From a virus, in the IMG/VR virus record IMGVR_UViG_3300025132_000067, positions 1 through 46,886 of that record: a DNA stretch of 46,886 nt; one strand, written 5' to 3'. The translations under genes and the position numbers were made by a program. Shown piece after piece: positions 15,591 through 25,519 of this stretch. The number at the start of each line of letters is the position of its first letter. Position 1 is the stretch's first letter. The notes beneath the pieces were generated by a model. The model did no database searches and was not told where the DNA came from. It saw nothing but the letters and a program-made list of their open reading frames with translations.

Positions 15591-18016
15591 TAAAAATCAA
15601 TAGATATTGTAAATTGCTGTGTACCCGTTCTATCTACTGGTGACTGCAATTTAGCAATAGCCATTAAATCTGGGAACCCATTTTCGTTATCATATAAACC
15701 AATTTCAGTAATTTTTGGTGTTACTGCTGGGTTGGATGGGACTGCGCTATAGTCCAACCATGTTGGGTTGGTTGATGTTAAGTATTGTGTTGACCCTAGT
15801 TGTACTACATGTCTCATTTCATATATTGTTGCCATTATGTCTGTTTCTATAGTACCGTAAAAAAAGTATTCGTCCCCAAATTGTAACTGAGTTTCATCGG
15901 TTTGGGGTATGGTTATAAAATCATTTAAATTATAAGTGGTCATAGCAGATACAGTGTTGTATATACAACCACTATCGGTATCATTTCCTGTTAAATAAAA
16001 AGTATGATTAATTAAATTTGTTGCTAATATTTTATTACCCACCGTATGATTAGGGATTTCAGATGTTACATCTTTATATTTCCAAGCAGATGGGGATGGT
16101 TCAGAACCACTACTCACCACTTGTGTTAATAGATATAGTCTATCAGCTTCGAAACCTGTACCACTGAATGAATTAGGTAATCCAGAAGCATTACCTAAAT
16201 CTCTTAAATAAGGGAATTCTGAACCAAATGTTATTCCTATATCAAAAAGATTTTCACCCACCCCTAAAGTTTCATATACGTAATAATTACAATGAAGTCC
16301 TGTAGAAGTCCCTGCACTATTATAGAACATATATGTTAAATAAATTGAGTCTGTTGGTGCTTGTACTACACCTGTTGTACATCCTGTAGCACATGTAGTT
16401 CCTGCTGGTATTTTTTCTACTTTAGGTGCGGGTAATGTAAAACTTCTATTAGATTTATAGGACATTGCAGCCAATACTTCTTCATCGTCTATTACCACCA
16501 TTTTATAATCAGGGAAAACTTTACCTATTCTGTTAGGGGTGTCTCCGCTACCCGCGTTATCATCCCATAAATGGTAATATCTTAAACCATCATCATTCAT
16601 ATTGCTGTTAGGGGTGGATAACATAATATGTGGGTTACCGTCCGCTGGAAAAGCACCTGGATAACCTGGTGGGTCAACATAAAATGTTTGACCTAGAATT
16701 GTTTCGTTACCAGCACCACTACCGGTACCAGAACCTATAGCATTCTTTTTATGCCACATTAACCAAGGTAAATGTAGTTTAAAGTTTCTGGCCTCCCCAA
16801 TACAACTTTGTGCACCACAAAATGCTTGTTGTTTTAAAGCGAATTTTTCACCATAAAAATCAGTTGTTGTATTATTAGTGTAATGAATGAATCCAGCACA
16901 CTTTTGTTCCGAAGGAAGAACAACACGTAAATTATCGAAAGAATCATAGTAGAATGTACCACCTATAACATTTGGGTGATAGCTATCAATATATTGGTCT
17001 GTAAATGATTGTCCGTTATTACTATTAAGTCCAAAATATTCTTTAGAACCACAATAACCACTAGAACCATAGAATGTATCACCCAGATATACGGAAGTAT
17101 CTACTCCAGCTACCGTTTGGGTCCAATTTATATTCATGTTCCATATCTTAGTATCTGTAGTGTTTAAACTCGCACAATTATTAAAAGATAGTGTATCATT
17201 ACACCAGTATGTACTAGTTGCTGCGGTACTATAAATACTAGAAGTAGTCATAGGGTTAGCTGATAAAGGTGGATAAACTCTTACATGTGCACACACCCCG
17301 GTAATTCCGGAATATTGTGCTGCTGTATAATTAGGTAAATCTCTGTCTACTGTAATATTTAATTCTATTTCGGTTTGTGCTGAATTAGTGTTTCCAGCTT
17401 GTACTTGATAGAATAGGGTTTGTGATGCTGCTGTATAATTAAGTTGTGCACAATCATTACCAAAAAATTCATAAGTAACTGATATTAAGTCACCATTAAC
17501 GGGTGTGTAGCTTTGTGTACTACAGTTTGCACTTGTTATCTGCATACTACTAGTTCCTGTCATTGCTGACACACAGAATAACCAATTAGATGATAAAGTA
17601 TAGTTTGAGTTTGTTTGAGCTGTAAAATAAGTATATACACCAGGGGTAGTGGTTGATGGTACTTCAAAAAATCCTCTAGGGGTAGCTGTATTAAACACTT
17701 CCTCGTGAATGTGTTGTGGTATTGTTGGGCCAAATGTATCTCCACTAGTTATGCCCCCACTTATAGGGTATTTTACATGTGCTTTATTTTTTTCAGGTAA
17801 GGGTAATATGTTTTGTGCATTGTGTTCTGCTTGTAAAATATTTAAACCAGCATATTCTGATGGTAAAGTTGTGTTATAACAATTATAACACATTTCACTA
17901 TCCCCTAACTGGAATAAACCTATATTTAATTTCCCCTCTGATAATTTTTTTCTACCGGCGTCTGTTAACCGTGCAACAATCGCCCCTTGTGTATTGTTTT
18001 TAATTATATAACTCAT
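15590..18016 (-). CDS. Large tail fibre protein with shared N- and C-terminal modules
   Basis: The 808-residue protein starts with the anchor IVARLTDAGRKKLSEGKL followed by FQLGDSEMCY, and ends with PKITEIGLYDNENGF. The ending matches the 388-residue protein and fits a tail-collar-type fold. Between them is a long Thr/Ser/Asn/Tyr-rich beta-type body with scattered cysteines and no catalytic motif. It is the only one of the set with both end modules, which suggests that the 628-, 259- and 388-residue proteins are partial relatives. The start has AAAGGA about 9 bases upstream, one of few possible Shine-Dalgarno sites here. Baseplate attachment and host contact are inferred. Confidence 0.78.
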   Translation of the reverse strand: MSYIIKNNTQGAIVARLTDAGRKKLSEGKLNIGLFQLGDSEMCYNCYNTTLPSEYAGLNILQAEHNAQNILPLPEKNKAHVKYPISGGITSGDTFGPTIPQHIHEEVFNTATPRGFFEVPSTTTPGVYTYFTAQTNSNYTLSSNWLFCVSAMTGTSSMQITSANCSTQSYTPVNGDLISVTYEFFGNDCAQLNYTAASQTLFYQVQAGNTNSAQTEIELNITVDRDLPNYTAAQYSGITGVCAHVRVYPPLSANPMTTSSIYSTAATSTYWCNDTLSFNNCASLNTTDTKIWNMNINWTQTVAGVDTSVYLGDTFYGSSGYCGSKEYFGLNSNNGQSFTDQYIDSYHPNVIGGTFYYDSFDNLRVVLPSEQKCAGFIHYTNNTTTDFYGEKFALKQQAFCGAQSCIGEARNFKLHLPWLMWHKKNAIGSGTGSGAGNETILGQTFYVDPPGYPGAFPADGNPHIMLSTPNSNMNDDGLRYYHLWDDNAGSGDTPNRIGKVFPDYKMVVIDDEEVLAAMSYKSNRSFTLPAPKVEKIPAGTTCATGCTTGVVQAPTDSIYLTYMFYNSAGTSTGLHCNYYVYETLGVGENLFDIGITFGSEFPYLRDLGNASGLPNSFSGTGFEADRLYLLTQVVSSGSEPSPSAWKYKDVTSEIPNHTVGNKILATNLINHTFYLTGNDTDSGCIYNTVSAMTTYNLNDFITIPQTDETQLQFGDEYFFYGTIETDIMATIYEMRHVVQLGSTQYLTSTNPTWLDYSAVPSNPAVTPKITEIGLYDNENGFPDLMAIAKLQSPVDRTGTQQFTISIDF

Positions 18017-18032
18017 AGTTTTTTTCCTTTAA

Positions 18033-18042
18033 TGATAAATAC
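18033..18042 (-). promoter_or_regulatory. Recurrent GTATTTATCA motif before the 808-aa fibre gene
   Basis: The 68-base gap before this gene is one of the few spacers in the tail block. The minus strand reads GTATTTATCA 16 bases before the ATG, sharing the TATTTAT core found upstream of other genes here. A promoter role is possible. Confidence 0.3.
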
Positions 18043-18084
18043 ATTTTATTTTGTTTTATACCCTTACAATTTAAACCCATTATA

Positions 18085-21000
18085 TTAATATAAATTATTG
18101 TAGGATTCTAAACCACCCCTCCTAAATGGGTTATCTGTGTAAAAAACACTTCTACTTATTTCAAATGGCACCCTCTCGCTCAAAGATTGTGTATAAATAG
18201 TGTCTCTATTAAGTAGTGGATACGCCCTATTTACTAATACTTCATAACTATACTTACCTGGTTCTGGTGGATTTAACTGACATGTTTTACTTATTAAACC
18301 TCTTGTCTCTACACCTATATTATAAGTTTGTTCTTGTGTTAAGTCACCATTTTCGTTATACATTTTTACCACAATAATTTCTTCTAAATTATTATTTTTA
18401 TGATAAATTATAGGAATTTGTGGTGTTTTAGTTAATGTACTAGAAATAGTTTGGTATATGGTTCTATAAAACACAGCGAGAGTGTCCCCACTTACATAAT
18501 CACTAGTATTTCTCAAGAGTTGTATTCTTTTATTACTTACTTGTTGGAAATCTATATCTAGTGATTGAGTCACCCCATTTAATGCGACTGCTACCCCACC
18601 TGATGCTTGTTTACCTAGATTGATGTAATAATATCCGTTTTCTTCATATATAGTTTCACCACTAGATGTAGATACTGTAGCGGGAATAGTAATAGTTTCT
18701 ATATAAGAATCAGCTAGTGCATCATAAACTAATTGTACAACATCACCATTCCTAACCGTTTCTTTATAAAATGTGACACTTCTTGTAGCCGCATTAAATC
18801 TATAATCCCCTGTTTGTGGAGCTCCACTTGTCACACCACTAAACCCTTCTGTCAATAATACTCCATTAACATAAACCAATGGTCCACTATTAGATATCTT
18901 ATTTGATAGTGTTAAGGTATAAGTGTAAGAAGAATATCCTGCAGTTGTTACTTCAGGTAAACCTTGTAGTTGTCTTTTTTCTGTGTATAATAAAGAACGT
19001 TCTGTTGGTACGTTAAACTCACCAAAATGTAATCTTGGTGTTGGTGGGTTTTCTACTAGTACTAGATAAAAATCTTGTTTAATGTCTATCTTAGTACTAG
19101 GTGGATAAATAGCTGTATCTATCCAGTAGTCACTTACTGATTTTTTATCTTTAAATATATAACTTGGTTTTACTATAAATTGCCATGAATTAGAAGTAAA
19201 ACTTGAAAGTGGTAGGGTGGTACTAGCACTTACTATTGTACTTTGTAAGTCTTCGTGAAAATAATTAGGTAAAGAATCGAATATAACTTCATAGTCTGGT
19301 ATTGTCGCTACCTCATCTGTTTCAAACAAGTAAGGATAGACCCTAAATTTTGGGTATGCATTCCCAAAAAGTATTTCATCATTTTCCCCACCAAAATACA
19401 ATTGTATATCACAACTTCCTGATTGACTAGAATTATATACAGTTAAATCTGGAATACCACCAACAGTATCTGTAGAAGTAACATATGGTCTATTTAAACC
19501 ATTAATAGTTAGTGTTGGGTTAGGCATTGTCTGAAGTGTAACTTTTACTGGTGGTTTAATTGTAGGCACACCTGGTTCTGTTGTAGATGGTGGTAGTACT
19601 GATTGTGTTTCGGTTATGTTAAGTGTAGTTGCTGTGGTCGCTGTGATAACAGTTGAGTTTGATGGTCCTTGTGAACTTTCACAAGCAGGTACTTCTACAT
19701 AACTCTCAAATGGTGTACCAGTAAATTGCATGTGGTAGAAATTAACAGCTTCTTGTGAAGAATAAGCAAAACCAATTCTTGTAGAACCTAAATATTTACA
19801 TAAAGCGTATTCACTTAACCAGTCTACAGCACTAGTTGTATTTCCGGTCCATGTTGCCTTATCTAATAAATTTATATCAATTGTGTAATTTGAGTTATAA
19901 GGATTGGGGTCTCCCGGTGCTTTTGTAGCGGATGCTGCAACACCCATAGTATCAGTAAATTCTATTTTAAATTGTTCACCGTATACACCTCTTCTAGTAA
20001 TTCTAGTTCTTATTGACCCTTCTCCATTCCAATTACCAGAAGTAGTGGTCGGTGTTTTTGCACCTGTATTTTCCAGTATAATATTAGTGTAATATGGATT
20101 AGTAGTACAATTACCACTTACACGACAATCTCTAAATCTATTTCCACTATAATAGTAATGTCCATAAGCACCAGTAGCTACATTATCTCTTATACTAAAC
20201 TTATCCGACCCTGCTTTCATTTCTATAGATAGAGTGTGGGTCACACCTGTAGGTCCATGTAGTCCCTCATTATCTCTAAAAGAAGCTATTACAATACTAA
20301 TAGTATCATCATCATTATCAGTAGAGTTAAAAGCTGTAGACCACGTATAATTTAGGTAAGAACATCTACTTATTTTTCCATTATATAACCCCCAATTTCC
20401 TGATGCTGCCGATTTAAATTTTCTTAATGCACCTGGTGCATAATTAACAACAGCACTTGCTAAAGCTACATTACCAGCAGAGTTTACTGTATAATCATTT
20501 GCATCAACATCAACATTAGAAATACCGTTGGTGGTACCGGTTAGTGACCTAAGTGAAACTGGGTTACCGTTTATACCATCATCTACTCTAGGGTCTATTG
20601 TAACCCACCCATAACTTCCTGGTATACCAAACCACCAAACTAAAAATTTATTTATAACAGTATTATAATAAAAATAACCAACATCACCTGCTGATGCAGT
20701 AGGTCCTGAAGGACCAACATTATCACCTTCACTAATAGTAAAGGCACTTGCTCCCATATACCAATCTTTACTATTGTCACTCTTTCTTGTTGCTGAAGTT
20801 CCGGTGTAAAACCACACATACGGGTTACTAGCATATACAAATCCATTACTCCCTAAACCTAAATCAAATTGTAGGGTATCACTTGGGTGGTCATTAGGTC
20901 CATAAGTAGATGGAAAACTAATAGTCCTTGGTGCTCTTGGTACCCAAGAATTCCATGTATTAAATAAATTAGTAATGTTCCAACCACTATATGCTCCACC

Positions 21001-21588
21001 ATCATTATACATATCGTAAGTACAACCTGTTAAATTAGGTCTTTCAGTAGTATTTAAAGGTCTATTTTCAATAACACTTACACTATACATACCATTTTCT
21101 ACATCAGTAAAGGTATGTGTTGTATCAGCAGTAGACCCATAATGTACATCCACCACTTTACTGTCTTTTACTAATTCATATTTATACCGAGGGGTTTTAG
21201 TGGTTGATGTGGAAATTGCTATAGTACATTTTTTATTTGGGTCTAAAATACAACCATCATCACCTAAGGCTGCTCTTAGACTTGGTTGTGTTTGACCTGT
21301 TAATAAAATATTAGTGGTACCTGTACCACCTGTAGAGTCTGTAATAACAGCTTGATATTCTCCTTCACATAAATTATAGATATTAAAAGTGGTAGCTGAA
21401 TAACTACTTATTCCTGACCAACTAATACTATAAGGTGATGTACTACTATCACCAGAAATTTGTAAATTATATATTGCACCACCACACTGACCACTTAATG
21501 TGTCTTCAATCGTTAAACTAACTAAATTTATCTTCCCGTTTTGGGAGATTATTCCACTTGTTCCTTCTATCATGTCAGATATTGCCAT
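18085..21588 (-). CDS. Tail fibre-like protein with N-terminal SprB-like repeats
   Basis: The 1167-residue protein has at its N terminus (about 26-98) a beta-sandwich-type repeat, with PYSISWSG, then IYNLCEGEYQAVITDSTGG. This matches the pattern PYxYxW, NLxxGxYxVxVTDxxG of SprB repeats in Bacteroidota gliding adhesins. A weaker second copy may be at 102-175 (DVENGMYSVSVIEN). The C-terminal 330 residues contain two tandem fibre-type domains with VNGVLL and GDVVQLVYDAL, then VALNGVTQ and GDTLAVFY. The middle includes AGSDKFSIRDN, shared with the 388-residue protein. It lies 8 bases after the 1304-residue gene. Surface adhesion in the phage tail is inferred. Confidence 0.78.
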   Translation of the reverse strand: MAISDMIEGTSGIISQNGKINLVSLTIEDTLSGQCGGAIYNLQISGDSSTSPYSISWSGISSYSATTFNIYNLCEGEYQAVITDSTGGTGTTNILLTGQTQPSLRAALGDDGCILDPNKKCTIAISTSTTKTPRYKYELVKDSKVVDVHYGSTADTTHTFTDVENGMYSVSVIENRPLNTTERPNLTGCTYDMYNDGGAYSGWNITNLFNTWNSWVPRAPRTISFPSTYGPNDHPSDTLQFDLGLGSNGFVYASNPYVWFYTGTSATRKSDNSKDWYMGASAFTISEGDNVGPSGPTASAGDVGYFYYNTVINKFLVWWFGIPGSYGWVTIDPRVDDGINGNPVSLRSLTGTTNGISNVDVDANDYTVNSAGNVALASAVVNYAPGALRKFKSAASGNWGLYNGKISRCSYLNYTWSTAFNSTDNDDDTISIVIASFRDNEGLHGPTGVTHTLSIEMKAGSDKFSIRDNVATGAYGHYYYSGNRFRDCRVSGNCTTNPYYTNIILENTGAKTPTTTSGNWNGEGSIRTRITRRGVYGEQFKIEFTDTMGVAASATKAPGDPNPYNSNYTIDINLLDKATWTGNTTSAVDWLSEYALCKYLGSTRIGFAYSSQEAVNFYHMQFTGTPFESYVEVPACESSQGPSNSTVITATTATTLNITETQSVLPPSTTEPGVPTIKPPVKVTLQTMPNPTLTINGLNRPYVTSTDTVGGIPDLTVYNSSQSGSCDIQLYFGGENDEILFGNAYPKFRVYPYLFETDEVATIPDYEVIFDSLPNYFHEDLQSTIVSASTTLPLSSFTSNSWQFIVKPSYIFKDKKSVSDYWIDTAIYPPSTKIDIKQDFYLVLVENPPTPRLHFGEFNVPTERSLLYTEKRQLQGLPEVTTAGYSSYTYTLTLSNKISNSGPLVYVNGVLLTEGFSGVTSGAPQTGDYRFNAATRSVTFYKETVRNGDVVQLVYDALADSYIETITIPATVSTSSGETIYEENGYYYINLGKQASGGVAVALNGVTQSLDIDFQQVSNKRIQLLRNTSDYVSGDTLAVFYRTIYQTISSTLTKTPQIPIIYHKNNNLEEIIVVKMYNENGDLTQEQTYNIGVETRGLISKTCQLNPPEPGKYSYEVLVNRAYPLLNRDTIYTQSLSERVPFEISRSVFYTDNPFRRGGLESYNNLY

Positions 21589-21596
21589 ATTATTAC

Positions 21597-24500
21597 TTAT
21601 TTACACGGTTCTTTTAAACTTATACACCTACCTAAAGATTCACACCAATAGTAACCTTCCTTACAAATTCCTTCTTTATCACTATCAAATTCACTTATAT
21701 CGGATATATCTTTACCTACAGGTTTCTCTTCATCTTTTTTTACTTCAGGTTCATCTCTTTCATCCGTTATATCCGAAGCACCACCTTTTTCTTCTTCTTC
21801 ACCAGAAGGGGTGTCTGGTGGTGGAGGTGGAGTGGCTACACATTTAGCCACACAACTTTCTAAACTAGAGTAGATAGGTCCGTCATGAGGACCACCATCA
21901 TATGGGAAACAAACCCCATCAGCACAGATATAAGTAACATTACCTCTATCAGGAGGTGGGGGACTACTTGGTCTTCCTCTAGGTCTACCCCTACCTTCAC
22001 CCTCTAATCCAACTTCCTCTTCCTCAATTACTGGGTCCGGTTTACCACCAGGTTCACCAATAGGTGGTCTTGTTCCACCCCCATCTTCCACACTACTTAC
22101 CCCAGCATTGTTTATCAATGTTGTACCAATAGGTGCTTTCTTAACTATAGTACCATCTGCTTCTATAATAAAGTCATTACTATCACAATTACCAACCATT
22201 ACAGGTTTACAAGTTTGATATAGACTTTTACAATGAATTTCTGCCTCTTTATAACATTCTTCACAATTTAATAATTCTAAATTAGTGTAAACATCGCTAA
22301 CACCATAGATTGGGTCTATTCCAATTTCCTCAGAGATATCTTGACCACATTTACAATAATATTGACATTTGAAATCTCCAGCTAAGGTTAAAGGTGCTGG
22401 ATTATAATGAGAATGACTAGATATTATTTTTATTTCCTTTCCATTTATTCTTATCTTTTTATTTACATTAACTAGTCTCCAATTTTCTGGTGTATTTTTA
22501 TGTAAAATATTATAAGCTGTGTTAACTTTTGCTGGTGAACAAGGTTTATAAAAATTACAATCTGGTGTTACCACAATATAATGTTTAAGTTTATCCCCAA
22601 ACATATTTTTAAATGTGTTTTCTACAACATATGATTGATTTGTTTGTGGGAAAGTAAAGTCACATTTTCCACCGTAATCCATGTTGTAGGTTGGTAGATA
22701 GAAACAGAATTTTCCATCGTCTTTCATAAATGTCATATTTTGCTTATTACCTTGTGTTAGGGTGTAATCTTTAATTTGATTATTTTCTATAAGGTATTGC
22801 CACCTATTAGTAGGTGTATTAAGTTTTTTATCCCAAACTAACATATGATTAGGTCCGGTACTATCTATAAATGTTAATCTATTAAAGTTAGTTTCATCGA
22901 TTGTTGGTCTGATAAGGTTTCCACATTCTTTATCTGTCAAATATAGACTACCATCTAAATGTACTTTTCTAACTTCCTGATTACTAACCATGTTAAAAGC
23001 TTTTGATTTTTTGGTGGAGTCAAAGAATAGTACTTTATTTGTAAAATAGTTCCCCACTTTTACTCCTCTAAACCAAGGTGCTTCCACAGTATTACCTGAA
23101 ACATCTAATTTATGGCCTAGATTAATAGTTAAATTAGTTGTACCACCCGTTTCACCAAAATAATTAGATTTAGAAGTTGCACTCCAATTAGTATCATAAT
23201 TTAAAGTCACCGATTGTCCACTTAATAAATTTATAAGACCTGTATCTATAGTGATTGGTATTTGTCTGTGAAAAATGGTAGAGGAGGAAACACCACTTAA
23301 AATACAAACATTATCACCACTAAAAGATTTGTCATTTTGACTAACAGGTAGTGTTAGATAAGCATTGGCTCCACCAAATATTTTACTTCGTGTTACATTA
23401 AATTTCTTTAGTGTAGTAGTAGCGGTACTACCTGAATTATATTTATCTAAAGTTACTGTAAAATTAAAATTAAGTAACCCACTATTGGTTGGGATGTTTG
23501 TAACTATTTCTTCGTCCCTCCTTTTAAATTTATATCCTGGATGAAATTTATAATTAGTGTCTTGTACTACAGTTTTTGTTTCTCCTTCCCCCGCTTGTAT
23601 AATAGAAGTATTTATTAGTCTTTTTATTTCATAGTCAGTACTTGGGTAATTCCCTGTCATACCTGAAGGATACGCTCTCGTCAAATAATCACACCATTTA
23701 GTATCTGTATATTTTACATCTAAATATGCCTTATAGGTAAATCTATAAATTCCGTTGGTGGTGGCTGTGTATGTAAAGTAATCTCCTGTTACTGAATTAT
23801 TTAGTATAACATTACCTCCGTTTGATTTGTAAACTTCATTAAAAGAATATGCTCTATAGTCGTGTGTTAAATCATCAATAAGTGGAAGTTGTTTTTGGGT
23901 AACTATATTAGATATAGGTATACTAGTTCCAGCGGAAAAAGTGGTTCCCGTTATAAATAAATCATAAGTATCATTAGACTTGTATCTATCAGTTGTTGTA
24001 GTTGTAAAACCTGAATATGTAGAATCTGTTTTATTACTATATGTGGTAAATAAAAAATCTGTTTTACTATTAGCACTAATGGGTGCATAATTAAAAAATT
24101 CGGTTAAGGTTTCATGTGGTTGACTGGAGTGTGTTTTACCAACCATAGGTATTCCCTCATGTCTATGATAATAACCTTCGTAATTTTGACCATTCAATAA
24201 AAATTCACCACCTTTAGTATATAGATTAGATTGTGTACCTTTATCCCCATTAATCCATGTTTTTTTTCGGGGACAACATAGGATAGTTTTAATTAACCCA
24301 TCACTAAAATATGAAAAAGTTACATCTGAAAACTGGTCTAGTAGTGTTCTTTCCACCCATTGTGAAATCTTACTATAGGTTCTTTTAACAAAACCTGACC
24401 TACCATCTTCATTTATAATAGGATAACTCTCTATATTTCCAATTTGTTGTGATTTTAGTTTTTCTGAAAAAGCTACTAATTGTTCTTTATTAGCGAATTT

Positions 24501-25511
24501 TAATGAATAGCATCTATCTGAATCTGTTACCCTATCATTATTGAATAGTTCTTGTGCCCAATCTAACTGGTATATCTCTTTACCATCTTTAAAGTATTTT
24601 TTAGTTTCTTTAATCTCATTGTCAAAAACAATTCTAGATACATTATAAGGTATTTCAACAACATTATTGGGTGTTAGATTAACACTAGTTAAGTTAACAT
24701 CTGGGTTAAGTATGTTTTCTACCGCGTATACTTTACTTTCTACTAGATTTATAGATTCTGGTTCAGCATTAAATGGTAATAATTGTTTTTTATAGTCGTG
24801 AATAACCTCTCGGGAAGCTAAATCTTTATTTGTTAAATTAATATAAGTAGTTTCAAGTCTTATATTTGGTGTTTGGTTTATAATTTGTTTAGGTGGGATT
24901 ACATCCATAACTGCTCCTTCCACAGTTATAACCTCATCTTTACTTACTTTTAAACCTAAAGTATTTATGTATTGATTTTCATTTTCTATAAGAATATCTA
25001 AATCAAATGAAACTTGTTGGAGTGTTTTTCTGTTCATTCTTACATTAGGTACCACCATTTGTAAGGCGTGTAATTTACCTCCTATCCTCCTACCAAAACT
25101 TTTTAGGGCACCACTACCACTACGACTACCATAAGAAGGACTAGCATCAAAATAATTAGGGTGTGAAAGAAAAGCTCCCCATTTTTTACCTTTAACACTC
25201 TCGAAACCATATATACCTTGTTTATTATTAAAAACTTCTAATATTATATCAGATTCAGCTATAGTTAATAATTTACTATAATTCTTTATTTTTGTATGAC
25301 TTCGAGGAAATTTTAAAAATAATCTTTCCATACCATTAGTCTCTGTTTTCATCACAGCCTCTACTGGTCTTGTAGTGTCATATGTGCAAGTAAAAGACTT
25401 TCTTTTATTAAATCCGACACCATCTACGGTTCCTGATACATAAAATACAAAATCTAACTTATCAGCTAAAACTCTTAAATCTACTTTATTTTTATATGTT
25501 TTAATTCCCAT
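21597..25511 (-). CDS. Large tail protein ending in Cys-rich modules
   Basis: The 1304-residue protein has a structural body with no catalytic motif, including a block GEFLLNGQNYEGYYHRHEG near 455-473 that I recall from other large phage virion proteins. From about residue 1040 it has cysteine pairs (YYCKCG, CEECYKE), then a Pro/Gly/Glu-rich linker. Next comes a single Cys-rich unit (YICADGVCFPYDGG, then IYSSLESCVAKC) like those in the 2623-residue protein. A strongly acidic linker leads to a final CKEGYYWCESLGRCISLKEP cluster. The linkers suggest small, flexible surface modules. The gene starts 8 bases after the stop of the 1105-residue gene. Confidence 0.75.
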   Translation of the reverse strand: MGIKTYKNKVDLRVLADKLDFVFYVSGTVDGVGFNKRKSFTCTYDTTRPVEAVMKTETNGMERLFLKFPRSHTKIKNYSKLLTIAESDIILEVFNNKQGIYGFESVKGKKWGAFLSHPNYFDASPSYGSRSGSGALKSFGRRIGGKLHALQMVVPNVRMNRKTLQQVSFDLDILIENENQYINTLGLKVSKDEVITVEGAVMDVIPPKQIINQTPNIRLETTYINLTNKDLASREVIHDYKKQLLPFNAEPESINLVESKVYAVENILNPDVNLTSVNLTPNNVVEIPYNVSRIVFDNEIKETKKYFKDGKEIYQLDWAQELFNNDRVTDSDRCYSLKFANKEQLVAFSEKLKSQQIGNIESYPIINEDGRSGFVKRTYSKISQWVERTLLDQFSDVTFSYFSDGLIKTILCCPRKKTWINGDKGTQSNLYTKGGEFLLNGQNYEGYYHRHEGIPMVGKTHSSQPHETLTEFFNYAPISANSKTDFLFTTYSNKTDSTYSGFTTTTTDRYKSNDTYDLFITGTTFSAGTSIPISNIVTQKQLPLIDDLTHDYRAYSFNEVYKSNGGNVILNNSVTGDYFTYTATTNGIYRFTYKAYLDVKYTDTKWCDYLTRAYPSGMTGNYPSTDYEIKRLINTSIIQAGEGETKTVVQDTNYKFHPGYKFKRRDEEIVTNIPTNSGLLNFNFTVTLDKYNSGSTATTTLKKFNVTRSKIFGGANAYLTLPVSQNDKSFSGDNVCILSGVSSSTIFHRQIPITIDTGLINLLSGQSVTLNYDTNWSATSKSNYFGETGGTTNLTINLGHKLDVSGNTVEAPWFRGVKVGNYFTNKVLFFDSTKKSKAFNMVSNQEVRKVHLDGSLYLTDKECGNLIRPTIDETNFNRLTFIDSTGPNHMLVWDKKLNTPTNRWQYLIENNQIKDYTLTQGNKQNMTFMKDDGKFCFYLPTYNMDYGGKCDFTFPQTNQSYVVENTFKNMFGDKLKHYIVVTPDCNFYKPCSPAKVNTAYNILHKNTPENWRLVNVNKKIRINGKEIKIISSHSHYNPAPLTLAGDFKCQYYCKCGQDISEEIGIDPIYGVSDVYTNLELLNCEECYKEAEIHCKSLYQTCKPVMVGNCDSNDFIIEADGTIVKKAPIGTTLINNAGVSSVEDGGGTRPPIGEPGGKPDPVIEEEEVGLEGEGRGRPRGRPSSPPPPDRGNVTYICADGVCFPYDGGPHDGPIYSSLESCVAKCVATPPPPPDTPSGEEEEKGGASDITDERDEPEVKKDEEKPVGKDISDISEFDSDKEGICKEGYYWCESLGRCISLKEPCK

Positions 25512-25519
25512 GATATATT

